Positions 56,470-64,000 of a stretch of DNA of 64,000 nucleotides are shown here, piece after piece (the stretch's first letter is position 1; each line of letters begins with the position of its first letter). Both the position numbers and the translations under genes were made by a program. Below the pieces are notes generated by a model. The model did no database searches. It was not told where the DNA came from and saw only the letters and a list, made by a program, of their open reading frames with translations. The DNA is from Muricauda sp. SCSIO 64092 (GTDB lineage Bacteria; Bacteroidota; Bacteroidia; Flavobacteriales; Flavobacteriaceae): positions 2,666,001-2,730,000 of the forward strand of contig NZ_CP095413.1 in NCBI RefSeq assembly GCF_023016285.1, given 5' to 3'.

Positions 56470-57195
56470 ATGAGGAGATTTGTTATTGGAGACTTGCATT
56501 CTGGACTTAGGGCTTTGAAACAGCTTTTGCACAAAGCCAATGTATCCCCGAAAGACCATCTTATTTTTTTGGGGGACTATGTGGATTCATGGAGTGAGGC
56601 CTTTGAAACCGTTGAATTTTTAATAGCATTGAATAAAAGTCATCATTGTACTTTCATAAGGGGAAACCATGATGAGCTTTGCAAGGAATGGATGATTAGC
56701 GGTGAAGAAAATCCCCAATGGTTGGCCCATGGAGGTCAAGCAACACGCGAATCCTATTTGAAAGCTGGACGGGAAAAGTGGGATATGCATCTGGAGTTTT
56801 TTGAAAATATGGAAAACTACTTTTTGGATGAAAATAACCGGCTCTATTTACATGCGGGTTTCACTAATTTAAAAGGGGTTGCATACGAGTATTTTGAACA
56901 GCTTTTCTATTGGGACCGAACACTCTGGGAGTTGGCTAAAGCACTAAACCCCAAATTGTCCCCTGGTGATACGAATTATCCTATGCGGTTTACCCACTAT
57001 GCGGAAATATTCATTGGTCATACCCCCTTGTCCAAAACAGGACATGCCATTCCCAAAAATGCGGCCAATGTCTGGAATGTGGACACTGGTGCGGCATTTA
57101 AGGGACCGTTGACCATAATGGATGTGGATACCAAGGAATATTGGCAAAGTGACCCCGTCCATACGTTTTATGCGGGGGAGCGAGGTAGAAACTGA
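56470..57195 (+). CDS. Calcineurin-like serine/threonine protein phosphatase
   Basis: 241 aa metallophosphatase of the PP1/PP2A-like branch: GDLHSG (residues 7-12), GDYVDSW (36-42), RGNHD (59-63), then HAG and HTPL. The usual GDxHG reads GDLHS and GDxxDRG reads GDYVDSW, small deviations also seen in other bacterial members. Function unspecified; perhaps diadenosine-tetraphosphate or protein phosphatase. Confidence 0.82.
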   Translation: MRRFVIGDLHSGLRALKQLLHKANVSPKDHLIFLGDYVDSWSEAFETVEFLIALNKSHHCTFIRGNHDELCKEWMISGEENPQWLAHGGQATRESYLKAGREKWDMHLEFFENMENYFLDENNRLYLHAGFTNLKGVAYEYFEQLFYWDRTLWELAKALNPKLSPGDTNYPMRFTHYAEIFIGHTPLSKTGHAIPKNAANVWNVDTGAAFKGPLTIMDVDTKEYWQSDPVHTFYAGERGRN

Positions 57196-57231
57196 AGGCG
57201 GTATTTGCCGGTTTCCAAGGGATGAAAGGCT

Positions 57232-57774
57232 TTAAAACTTTCCGGACTTATGTTCGTCCTGCCATCTCATCAATTCTTTCCATTTGCCCTCATGGGCCAT
57301 TCTAGCTTGCATTGGCCATGAGGATGGATCATGGATCCGATAGCGTTTGCCCCCGGAATTCAATACTTCCTGACATTTGTTTACGGTGACTTCGGACAAT
57401 GCTTTCCATGTCTTTATGCCAAAATTGTGGAACAGCCCTTCAATTTTTGGACCAATGCCCTCCACAATTTTTAAGTCATCTTGTTTAATACGTTTACCGA
57501 AAACTGCTTTGGCGGCAGTAGCATCAAAGGGAAATTCGTGGGTAGCTGCGGTAAGGGATGACCTTTCCATTTTTGCCCTTGGTGTCTCCGATATCCTTTT
57601 GTTACAGGCCTCCAAATCGGCCTTTAATTTTTTGTTTTCATCCTCCAAAGCCTTTATCGCTTTGGAACTGTCAATTACATCTCTTTTTCTTTTGCCCAAT
57701 GCATATCCTATAAAGGCACATAGGACACCAATTACAATGGCAATCAACCAGTACCAGATCGTATCAAAGTTCAT
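57232..57774 (-). CDS. Membrane-anchored helix-hairpin-helix protein
   Basis: 180 aa. One membrane helix near the N terminus (WYWLIAIVIGVLCAFIGYALG), a coiled coil (about 38-62), then a helix-hairpin-helix segment QDDLKIVEGIGPKIEGLFHNFGIKTW (about 97-122), of the kind that follows ribosomal protein L21 in some Bacteroidota and others. A nucleic-acid-contact function is possible. Unusual because the HhH is tied to the membrane. Confidence 0.7.
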   Translation of the reverse strand: MNFDTIWYWLIAIVIGVLCAFIGYALGKRKRDVIDSSKAIKALEDENKKLKADLEACNKRISETPRAKMERSSLTAATHEFPFDATAAKAVFGKRIKQDDLKIVEGIGPKIEGLFHNFGIKTWKALSEVTVNKCQEVLNSGGKRYRIHDPSSWPMQARMAHEGKWKELMRWQDEHKSGKF

Positions 57775-58294
57775 TTTTCCATGTTTTTTGTTAGCAGTGA
57801 TTTGTTGGAAAGCGATGCTTCCTCGACACTCTTATGTTACACACGTATTAACGGTAATTACTACAAAGCCCGAAATAAGGAAATACCCCTATCAATAAGG
57901 GAATGGCAACCCCAATGGCATGGGATAGCTTTCACGTCATCGTTAATGGAATAGGTGTTTAAATCTACAATTTATTAAAAAAGCAGCGGAGAATGTTAAT
58001 TTTTTCTAAGGAAAAACTTAAAAAACAGCATTGTATCAACCAGTTAGCATTATTGTACCGTATGTACATAAAGCTAAAAACGGAACAAATTTTACCAATT
58101 ATACAGTATTATGTGCAAGCGATAAGGTTGCGTATTGAGGTAAAACAAAATAATGGGAAATTTGAAGCATAGAACTAGGTAAGTACCCTATTTCTCCCGA
58201 CAAGGTTCCGGCATTGAAATAGGGTTTACGATATTTAAGTTTGAGTTAGTTAAGTTGGTTTAAAACCGTTGCACTTCTTTAGGCAGCGGTTTTT
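57775..58294. other. 520-bp gap with weak hairpins and a possible 36-aa ORF
   Basis: AT-rich DNA between the HhH protein and ALDH. It contains a 10-bp inverted repeat (58185-58194 / 58216-58225) with a 21-nt loop, the terminator at 58263-58292, and a short plus-strand frame ATG 58062 to TAG 58172 (MYIKLKTEQILPIIQYYVQ..., 36 aa) without convincing support. No clear gene. Confidence 0.6.
58263..58292. terminator. Probable terminator after ALDH gene
   Basis: Stem AAACCGTTGC (58263-58272) / GCAGCGGTTT (58283-58292) with one G-T pair and a 10-nt loop. It has seven T on the plus strand (58290-58296) and only TTTT on the minus strand, where it follows the ALDH stop directly. Confidence 0.7.
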
Positions 58295-59848
58295 TTATAG
58301 GTCGAACTTTATTCCTTGCGCCAAAGGAAGTGCTGTGGTATAATTTATGGTATTGGTCTGTCTTCTCATGTAAATCTTCCAAGCATCCGAACCACTTTCA
58401 CGACCACCTCCAGTTTCCTTCTCCCCACCAAAGGCCCCTCCAATTTCGGCTCCCGAGGTTCCTATGTTAACGTTGGCGATTCCACAATCACTACCGGCCA
58501 CCGATAGAAAACGTTCCGCTTCCCTTAAATTGTTGGTCATAATGGCGGAAGAAAGTCCTTGGACCACATCATTTTGTTGGGCAATGGCATTTTCAACTTC
58601 CCCGGAATACTTTAATAAGTATAATATGGGAGCAAAGGTTTCCTCCTGAACAATGTCAAAAGCGTTGTTGGCTTCTACGATTGCCGGTTTTACATAACAC
58701 CCACTTTCGTAGCCATCACCTGTTAAAACGCCACCTTCCATCAATAGCCTGCCCCCTTCGGACCGTGCTTTTTCCAAAGCCTTTTCATAAAGGGAAACGG
58801 CAGCGGTGTCTATTAAGGGGCCAACATGGTTGTTCTCGTCCAATGGATTGCCTATCCTCAGTTGTTGGTAAGCATCGACCAAAGCGTTTTTAACTTGCTC
58901 ATAAATGGACTCATGGACGATTAACCGCCTTGTGGAAGTACAACGTTGTCCGGCGGTTCCTACCGCCCCGAAAACAGCACCAATGATTGTCATTTTGATG
59001 TCCGCATCCGGAGTAACTATAATGGCATTGTTGCCTCCCAGTTCCAAAAGTGACTTTCCCAGTCTTGCCGCCACGGCCTGGGCCACTATTTTGCCCATAC
59101 GAATGGAGCCCGTTGCGGAAATCAAGGGAATTCTTTTATCATGGGTCATGAACTCCCCAACGCGGTAATCTCCGTTGATCAAACAGGAAATCCCTTCTGG
59201 CAGGTTATTGGTCTTAAGTACTTCTGCAATAATATTTTGACAGGCAATACCGCACAAGGGGGTCTTTTCAGAAGGCTTCCATACACAGACATCCCCACAA
59301 ATCCATGCAAGGGCCGTATTCCAGGACCATACGGCAACGGGGAAATTAAAGGCCGAAATAATGCCCACTATTCCCAGGGGGTGGTATTGTTCGTACATTC
59401 GGTGTCCGGGACGTTCGGAATGCATGGTCAACCCATGCAATTGCCTGGACAGGCCAACTGCGAAGTCACAAATGTCTATCATCTCCTGTACCTCTCCCAA
59501 TCCTTCTTGATAGGATTTGCCCATTTCAAAGGAAACCAGCTTTCCCAAGGGTTCCTTTACTTCCCGCAACTTATCTCCAAATTGTCGGACTATTTCACCT
59601 CTTTGGGGCGCAGGAAGTAATCGCCAACTTCTAAAGGCGGCACCTGCAGCTTCCATTACTTTTTCATAATCCGCTTCCGTGGTAGTGGTGACCTTTCCAA
59701 TGATGGAACCATCAACGGGAGAGAATGAAGCGATGGTTTCTCCTGAACCAAAAGCCTCCATTCCAGTCGAAGTTCCCTGATTGATTTCCTTTACCCCTAG
59801 GATTTCCAATGCCTCATGAATACCAAAGGCCGTAGCTGTTTCTGCCAT
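58295..59848 (-). CDS. Aldehyde dehydrogenase, ALDH7-like
   Basis: 517 aa NAD-dependent aldehyde dehydrogenase. N168 (SAFNFPVAVWSWN), E269 (LELGGNN) and C303 (GQRCTSTRRL) are the active-site residues. The GIVGIISAFNFPVAVWSWN stretch is characteristic of ALDH7/antiquitin-type enzymes, which oxidise alpha-aminoadipic semialdehyde; but the neighbours (3-hydroxyanthranilate dioxygenase) allow 2-aminomuconate semialdehyde as substrate. Start at ATG 59848; an in-frame start 13 codons upstream falls within an inverted repeat. Confidence 0.82.
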   Translation of the reverse strand: MAETATAFGIHEALEILGVKEINQGTSTGMEAFGSGETIASFSPVDGSIIGKVTTTTEADYEKVMEAAGAAFRSWRLLPAPQRGEIVRQFGDKLREVKEPLGKLVSFEMGKSYQEGLGEVQEMIDICDFAVGLSRQLHGLTMHSERPGHRMYEQYHPLGIVGIISAFNFPVAVWSWNTALAWICGDVCVWKPSEKTPLCGIACQNIIAEVLKTNNLPEGISCLINGDYRVGEFMTHDKRIPLISATGSIRMGKIVAQAVAARLGKSLLELGGNNAIIVTPDADIKMTIIGAVFGAVGTAGQRCTSTRRLIVHESIYEQVKNALVDAYQQLRIGNPLDENNHVGPLIDTAAVSLYEKALEKARSEGGRLLMEGGVLTGDGYESGCYVKPAIVEANNAFDIVQEETFAPILYLLKYSGEVENAIAQQNDVVQGLSSAIMTNNLREAERFLSVAGSDCGIANVNIGTSGAEIGGAFGGEKETGGGRESGSDAWKIYMRRQTNTINYTTALPLAQGIKFDL

Positions 59849-59866
59849 TTGTAACTTTTTAGTGCG

Positions 59867-59890
59867 ATTTTGTTGAAATTCCAACAAAAT
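59867..59890. repeat. Inverted repeat in ALDH leader
   Basis: Perfect 9-bp arms ATTTTGTTG (59867-59875) and CAACAAAAT (59882-59890) separated by 6 nt, 19 to 42 nt upstream of the ALDH ATG. Suggests an operator or mRNA hairpin, since the AT-rich arms make a weak terminator. Confidence 0.5.
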
Positions 59891-59914
59891 TACAAAGATT
59901 AAAAGTGTTCATCC

Positions 59915-60280
59915 TTAAACGGAAAGCAAAAATGCGACTATACCCAGTAGGGCGGGTAATCCTTGGATATAGAATATTTTTTTGGATACGCTTAGGGCAC
60001 CATAAATCCCGGCTACGACAACACAGCCCAAAAAAAAGAGCGCTATGTTCCTGGACCAATCGGGGTCTTCAATAAGGAGTGACCAAACAAGACCGGCAAC
60101 AAGGAAACCATTGTACAGCCCTTGGTTGGCGGCCATGGATTTTGTAGGTTCAAAGAGTTCCTTCGGAAATTTTTTAAACACTTTTGGGCCCCTGGTGGTC
60201 CAAGCGAACATTTCCAACCAAAGGAAATAAAAATGTAGCAAGGCTACTACAACTACAATAATCTTTGCAACAAGTACCAT
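59915..60280 (-). CDS. DUF1304 membrane protein
   Basis: 121 aa with four hydrophobic helices; DUF1304 pattern LLHFYFLWLEMFAWTTRGPKVFKKFP and NQGLYNGFLVAGLVWSLL. Function unknown. Its ATG overlaps the 3-hydroxyanthranilate dioxygenase stop by one nucleotide, so it is translated from the same message. Confidence 0.85.
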   Translation of the reverse strand: MVLVAKIIVVVVALLHFYFLWLEMFAWTTRGPKVFKKFPKELFEPTKSMAANQGLYNGFLVAGLVWSLLIEDPDWSRNIALFFLGCVVVAGIYGALSVSKKIFYIQGLPALLGIVAFLLSV

Positions 60281-60819
60281 TATCCTTCTTCTATAAAGCG
60301 TTTATCCGTGGGCATTACCGTACCACAATTGTCACAGGTTCTAAGTTCCTTGGACCCATAAAAATGTTTGAAATGTTTCAAAAAGTCCTTTTCAATATCA
60401 TGTAAGGTAAAATAGGCCTCGTAGAGTTTGTGATTGCAGTTGTCACAGAACCATAGGAGTCCATCGTCTACCTGCATATGGTCCCTTTTTCGTTCTATGA
60501 CCAAACCAATGGAACCTTCATGCCGTACCGGGGAATGGGGAACTTTGGCAGGATGTAGGTACATATCGCCAGGTCCAAGTTCCATGGTTTTCTTTTTTCC
60601 GTCTTCCTGAATATGAACTTCAATGGTACCTTCCAACTGATAAAAAAGTTCTTCGGTTTCATTGTAATGATAATCCTTTCGGGCATTTGGTCCCGCAACT
60701 ACCATAACAATATAATCTCCGGCATCCTTATAAAGATTTTTATTGCCTACCGGTGGTTTTAGGGTATCCTTGTTATCCTCAAGCCATTGGTTCAAGTTAA
60801 ATGGAGGTCGTATGGCCAT
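60280..60819 (-). CDS. 3-Hydroxyanthranilate 3,4-dioxygenase
   Basis: 179-aa cupin non-haem iron enzyme that opens 3-hydroxyanthranilate in tryptophan breakdown/NAD synthesis. Iron ligands H51, E57, H95 agree with the numbering known from the bacterial enzyme; R47 and R99 are the substrate arginines. The C-terminal rubredoxin-like site has C125, C128, C162 and C165. Leads a three-gene operon with DUF1304 and ALDH. Confidence 0.93.
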   Translation of the reverse strand: MAIRPPFNLNQWLEDNKDTLKPPVGNKNLYKDAGDYIVMVVAGPNARKDYHYNETEELFYQLEGTIEVHIQEDGKKKTMELGPGDMYLHPAKVPHSPVRHEGSIGLVIERKRDHMQVDDGLLWFCDNCNHKLYEAYFTLHDIEKDFLKHFKHFYGSKELRTCDNCGTVMPTDKRFIEEG

Positions 60820-60860
60820 GACTTATTTTTTGGAAAGTTACAAAACCTTGTCCAAGAAAT

Positions 60861-60892
60861 GAAAAGGCCCGCCATAGCTAGCGGACCTTTTC
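60861..60892 (-). terminator. Terminator after CAP lipoprotein gene
   Basis: 12-bp stem (60861-60872 / 60881-60892) with one C-A mismatch and an 8-nt loop; on the minus strand it ends CCTTTTCATTTC. Lies 38 nt after the stop of the CAP gene. Confidence 0.65.
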
Positions 60893-60930
60893 AAACCATT
60901 AAAACACGTAATATAAACCTAAATCTAAAT

Positions 60931-61434
60931 TTATTTTCTTAAGAAGATCTGAGTATAATAGGGATTGCCCCCGGTATCCAGTTCAATACTCAAAGCGGTA
61001 TGCGTAAAGTTCCCTTCAATAGTTTCTTTATGGGGAGCGCTATCCAACCATCCCTCTAAGGCCATTTCCGCCAATGGATAATTTCTGGCCACATTTTCGG
61101 CAACATGCTCCGCAGCGGTTTCCTCGGCTATTTCGGCGGCCCGGGAACTAAAGTTATCATGGCTCAATTCCCCTTTCCCGATCATGTGTTCATTATGTTC
61201 CAATGCATACTTATAAGCTTCTTCGCTAAACTCAAGGGTGCCCATACCCATTGCTGTTCTGTGTTGGTTTACCAAATTAAAGAGTTCCTGTTCCTGGGCA
61301 GATAGTTCTATGGTAATTTCTTCTAAGGATTTGGCTTGGTTTTCAAACAATTCTTCTTCCCCTGAAACCGAAGTGGTACTGCAAGAAGCCAAGGAAATGG
61401 AAAAAAGAAGAATAAATGCGTAACGTAAATTCAT
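60931..61434 (-). CDS. CAP (SCP-like) domain lipoprotein
   Basis: 167 aa. Lipobox LASC (Cys18) after a hydrophobic signal; CAP fold with NQHRTAMGMGTLEFSEEAYKYALEHNEHM, SHDNFSSRA, AENVARN and GWLDSAPHKETIEGNFTHTALSI. Secreted or surface-exposed; function of bacterial CAP proteins is unclear. Single gene with terminator. Confidence 0.85.
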   Translation of the reverse strand: MNLRYAFILLFSISLASCSTTSVSGEEELFENQAKSLEEITIELSAQEQELFNLVNQHRTAMGMGTLEFSEEAYKYALEHNEHMIGKGELSHDNFSSRAAEIAEETAAEHVAENVARNYPLAEMALEGWLDSAPHKETIEGNFTHTALSIELDTGGNPYYTQIFLRK

Positions 61435-61563
61435 GCTCTCAACTAATTATCAATTCTTTCATATTCGTTACTAAAGTAGGTATGTGCGTGGCAGTACCCA
61501 GAAAATCTCTTTGTCTGAACTTATTTTTTCGTTAATGTGCAAAATGTTTCAGAATAAGGGCTA

Positions 61564-61594
61564 ATCGATGAATTGCACTGAATATTTCATCGAT
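61564..61594. repeat. Inverted repeat upstream of CAP gene
   Basis: ATCGATGAA (61564-61572) and TTCATCGAT (61586-61594), perfect 9-bp arms with a 13-nt loop, in a 286-bp gap between the CAP gene and cvpA. No T-run. Possible operator; the rest of the gap shows nothing clear. Confidence 0.45.
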
Positions 61595-61720
61595 GAAAAT
61601 GGGTATTTCATACTATTTTCCCCCACTCGCCGAAGCAGTACTGCCATTGGTCGAACATCAGCTTTTATGAAGTAGGATGAATGTTGAAAAACGATCGTCA
61701 AAAGGAATTCCGAATGGGTA

Positions 61721-62224
61721 TCATTCCTGCTCGGCGGTAGTATCGTCCTTTAAGACCTTACTGAAGACAAAAGCACCAATATCCCTGACGGGACGGTAAA
61801 AAATGGAATCTTTTTGGGTCTCTTCGTTAATAAAGGAAAAAGAAGCGGTTGCCTTTTCAAGGAAAATCAAAAGCGCTCCTACTATAACGGCAACTTTTAG
61901 GGTTCCAAAAATGCCTCCAGCAATTTTATTGAGCAATCCCAACATGGCAAAATCCGCAATCTTGGTCAAGAGTTTTCCCGCCAGGTGAACCAATAGGACA
62001 ATGGCGATAAACGTGACAATAAACGATGTGATTTTAATATAACGATCATTCCAGGCCATGTTCTGGGAAAGGTAGTCTCCAGTGATGTAGGAAAAATGAA
62101 TGGCCCCGTAAATTCCGGCAATTAAGGCGATAAGGGAAGCAAGTTCCACAAAAAGGCCATTTGTAAGACCCTTGTATAGGCCCCAAACCAATAAAAGTCC
62201 CAAAACAATGTCCAAAAAGCTCAT
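61721..62224 (-). CDS. CvpA family membrane protein
   Basis: 167 aa with four hydrophobic segments, fitting CvpA/colicin V production proteins (DIVLGLLLVWGLYKGLTNGLFVELASLIALIAG; LLTKIADFAMLGLLNKIAGGIFGTLKVAV). Inner membrane; precise role unknown. Divergent from the next plus-strand genes. Confidence 0.85.
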   Translation of the reverse strand: MSFLDIVLGLLLVWGLYKGLTNGLFVELASLIALIAGIYGAIHFSYITGDYLSQNMAWNDRYIKITSFIVTFIAIVLLVHLAGKLLTKIADFAMLGLLNKIAGGIFGTLKVAVIVGALLIFLEKATASFSFINEETQKDSIFYRPVRDIGAFVFSKVLKDDTTAEQE

Positions 62225-62416
62225 GAGTGTGGTTTGCGCAAATATAATTCATTGGTTTTAAGTCCAATGATAGGCTGCTATGGGACATCAAAAGAAAAAG
62301 CCTATGCGGATGCATGGTAGCCCTGGAAATCGGAGAAGGGGGACTACAAAGTGACCATGTAATGGTTTTTGAACGGATTTTTCACTGAAACCTTTTTATG
62401 GCACACCGCACTAAAG

Positions 62417-62424
62417 TAACTTTG
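62417..62424 (+). promoter_or_regulatory. -7 promoter box before 62442 gene
   Basis: TAACTTTG matches the TAnnTTTG box. Predicted start of transcription is 62429-62431, hence either a leaderless message beginning at ATG 62430 or a 12-nt leader to ATG 62442. The -33 element is weak. Confidence 0.5.
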
Positions 62425-62441
62425 CACCTATGGCAAGGGAC

Positions 62442-62786
62442 ATGCGCTTAAAATCACGTTGGGAGCTTTTGGTCAATAAATTATCCGCTAAGTTTTCGGA
62501 TGGGGACCCATTGGAACTGGATGGAATTATCTATTTGGTCGGGATACAGGAATTGGGCCAGGTACATCGAAAATTCAAGAAAGATGAAAAGGTCAACCTC
62601 ATGCACATTGCCATTTGTCGTTTGTTGGAACCTTATGGGTATTATGAATTCGATTTTTATGATGAGGAAGGCTGGCCCCACTATAAAGTGAAGGAAACCC
62701 TTCCTTCCTTAAAGTCTGGGGAACAAACGGTTCTTATGAAGGAAGCTTTGGTCAATTATTTTTTAGAAAGGGAGTATATCTTTTAA
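62442..62786 (+). CDS. Conserved Bacteroidota protein of unknown function
   Basis: 114 aa from ATG 62442 (MRLKSRWELLVNKLSAKFSDG); a further ATG at 62430 would add four residues. Mixed charged protein with LDGIIYLVGIQELGQ, LMHIAICRLLEPYGYYEFDFYDEEGWPHYK and LMKEALVNYFLEREYIF. No known catalytic motif. Its stop overlaps the ATG of the next gene by one base. Confidence 0.7.
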   Translation: MRLKSRWELLVNKLSAKFSDGDPLELDGIIYLVGIQELGQVHRKFKKDEKVNLMHIAICRLLEPYGYYEFDFYDEEGWPHYKVKETLPSLKSGEQTVLMKEALVNYFLEREYIF

Positions 62787-63097
62787 TGGAGTTGCAACAA
62801 CCGTATTATGCCGTAATTTTCACCAACACCCGAACCGAGGGTGATTTTGGATATGCCGAAATGGCCGAACAAATGGAACGTTTGGCCAAACAGCAAAAAG
62901 GGTATCTTGGTTTTGAGAGCGCCCGTTCCAATTTGGGAATTGCAGTGAGTTATTGGGAAAGCCTGGAGGCCATTGCCAACTGGAAGGCCAACCTGGAACA
63001 CCTATACGCCCAGGAGAGGGGCAAATCCGATTGGTATAGCTGGTATAAAGTGCGAATTTGCAGGGTGGAACGTGAATACGAATTTAAAAGCACTTAG
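62786..63097 (+). CDS. Antibiotic biosynthesis monooxygenase-like (ABM) protein
   Basis: 103 aa of the ABM ferredoxin-like fold (YYAVIFTNTRTEGDFGYAEMAEQMERLAKQQKGYLGFESARSNLGIAVSYWESLEAIANWKANLEH). Typical dimeric fold; catalytic activity not shown, members often act as heme or quinol oxygenases. Coupled to the upstream gene. Confidence 0.82.
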   Translation: MELQQPYYAVIFTNTRTEGDFGYAEMAEQMERLAKQQKGYLGFESARSNLGIAVSYWESLEAIANWKANLEHLYAQERGKSDWYSWYKVRICRVEREYEFKST

Positions 63098-63163
63098 CGG
63101 GCCGTATTTTTTTGATTTGCTGAGCTTACCCCTTAATTTTGAATTTCAAACAATTGCTGCAAA

Positions 63164-64000
63164 ATGAAGGACCCCATTTACTTTTCCAACCTTAATAGAA
63201 AAGCTACCTTAAAAAAACTGGAGAATGAATCGTTTGACCTCGTGATCATCGGCGGTGGCATCACCGGCGGTGGCATTGCCCTGGATGCCGCTTCCAGAGG
63301 GTTAAAAGTAGCGCTTCTTGAAAAGGACGACTTTGCCTCTGGAACTAGTAGCAAGTCCACAAAACTGATTCATGGCGGGCTGCGGTACTTAAAACAATTT
63401 GATTTTTGGCTGGTCAAGGAGGTAGGTTCGGAACGGGCCATTGTGCATAAGCTTGCCCCCCATTTGGTGCTGCCCGAAAAAATGTTGTTGCCCCTTATCG
63501 AAGGAGGCTCCTACGGAAAGTGGTTGACCAGTATTGGACTTAAGGTATATGATATTTTGGCCCAGGTAACCGGGGATGACAAAAGGCAGATGTTGGACAA
63601 AAAGCAGGCCCTAAAGTTGGAACCCCTGCTTCCCAAGAAAATACTCAATGGAGCGGGCTATTATGCGGAATATAGGACCGATGATTCCAGGTTGACGATA
63701 GAAAATATAAAGGCGAGCCTAAACTATGGGGCCGTTGCCCTGAATTATGCAAAGGTGACCGACTTTATATACGAAGAAAATCAGGTGGCCGGGGTTGTTG
63801 TAAAAGATGTCCTATCCAAGGAGGGGGATGGGATTACGATAAAATCCAAATACGTTATCAGTGCCGCCGGGCCCTGGGTAGATGAACTCCGTACCATAAA
63901 CCAATCCAAAAAGGGGAAACGATTGCACTTGACCAAGGGGGTCCATTTGGTATTTCCACATGACAAATTGCCCGTAAAACAATCCGTCTATTTTGATATT
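63164..64000 (+). CDS. glpD: Glycerol-3-phosphate dehydrogenase/oxidase, 5' part
   Basis: FAD-dependent enzyme oxidising glycerol-3-phosphate to dihydroxyacetone phosphate; cut by the window end after 279 residues. Start ATG 63164 (MKDPIYFSNLNRKATLKKLE). FAD loop DLVIIGGGITGGGIALDAASRG at residues 25-46, SGTSSKSTKLIHGGLRYLK (Ser/Lys and His-Gly-Gly contact region) and the SAAGPWVDELR segment are all GlpD-like. Continues beyond the window. Confidence 0.9.
   Translation, partial: MKDPIYFSNLNRKATLKKLENESFDLVIIGGGITGGGIALDAASRGLKVALLEKDDFASGTSSKSTKLIHGGLRYLKQFDFWLVKEVGSERAIVHKLAPHLVLPEKMLLPLIEGGSYGKWLTSIGLKVYDILAQVTGDDKRQMLDKKQALKLEPLLPKKILNGAGYYAEYRTDDSRLTIENIKASLNYGAVALNYAKVTDFIYEENQVAGVVVKDVLSKEGDGITIKSKYVISAAGPWVDELRTINQSKKGKRLHLTKGVHLVFPHDKLPVKQSVYFDI

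Noticed and set aside
58062..58172. A 36-codon plus-strand frame in the 520-bp gap
   Set aside because: Too short, no motif, no partner gene and no clear promoter; kept only as a note in the gap entry.

Overview
The window looks like chromosomal DNA of a marine-type member of the Flavobacteriaceae (Bacteroidota). Evidence: a complete Bacteroidota aerotolerance (Bat) operon, the long PurF variant typical of the phylum, an OmpA protein with thrombospondin type 3 calcium repeats, CarboxypepD_reg/beta-barrel outer membrane proteins, an IPExxxVDY-type protein between rnc and pyk, AT-rich intergenic DNA, few Shine-Dalgarno sequences, and several promoters that fit the Bacteroidota pattern (TTG/TTTG, about 19 nt, TAnnTTTG). 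The genus cannot be fixed from the sequence alone. I see no transposase, prophage, CRISPR array or rRNA; this is mostly core chromosome.

Layout. 0-10 kb: 3' part of tRNA-Ala(GGC), an SDR enzyme, and a minus-strand block with AddB-like nuclease, OmpA, glycine C-acetyltransferase and AddA-like helicase-nuclease. 9.5-13.6 kb: superoxide dismutase, then a 650-bp gene-free stretch with three copies of a hairpin-plus-conserved-box repeat, then PurF and a PfkB kinase. 13.7-18 kb: a LytS/LytTR-type two-component pair divergent from a large outer membrane receptor. 18-24 kb: RNase H, PurN, then acpP-fabF-rnc-(IPExxxVDY)-pyk. 23.8-28 kb: PAS protein, AraC regulator, an unlisted 52-aa His/Cys-rich peptide, AhpD-like protein, cupredoxin-like protein, TetR regulator and a small membrane exporter. 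28-36 kb: PIG-L deacetylase and Tat-exported oxidoreductase, DinB, a four-gene plus-strand operon (SDR-like, CYTH, YCII lipoprotein, YhhN), an AEC permease and a Tat-exported aminotransferase. 36-43 kb: two carbonic anhydrase-SulP pairs flanking pheS, with a degenerate palindromic intergenic repeat. 43-52.5 kb: moxR-DUF58-(BatD-like)-batA-batB-batC-batD-batE. 52.6-64 kb: aldo/keto reductase, SDR coupled to an AlbA_2 protein, fructokinase, phosphatase, a helix-hairpin-helix membrane protein, a 3-hydroxyanthranilate dioxygenase/DUF1304/ALDH7-like operon, a CAP lipoprotein, CvpA, two small genes, and the start of glpD.

Functional themes: recombination and damage tolerance (AddAB, DinB, RNase H), purine synthesis (PurF, PurN), fatty-acid synthesis (AcpP, FabF), bicarbonate supply (two beta-carbonic anhydrases with two SulP carriers), envelope stress (Bat operon) and oxidative stress (SOD, AhpD-like). 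The least explained items are the triplicated hairpin-box array at 10.18-10.65 kb, the 52-aa His/Cys peptide gene at 25.4 kb within its AraC/AhpD/cupredoxin cluster, and hairpins placed inside operons (acpP/fabF and pfkB/purF).
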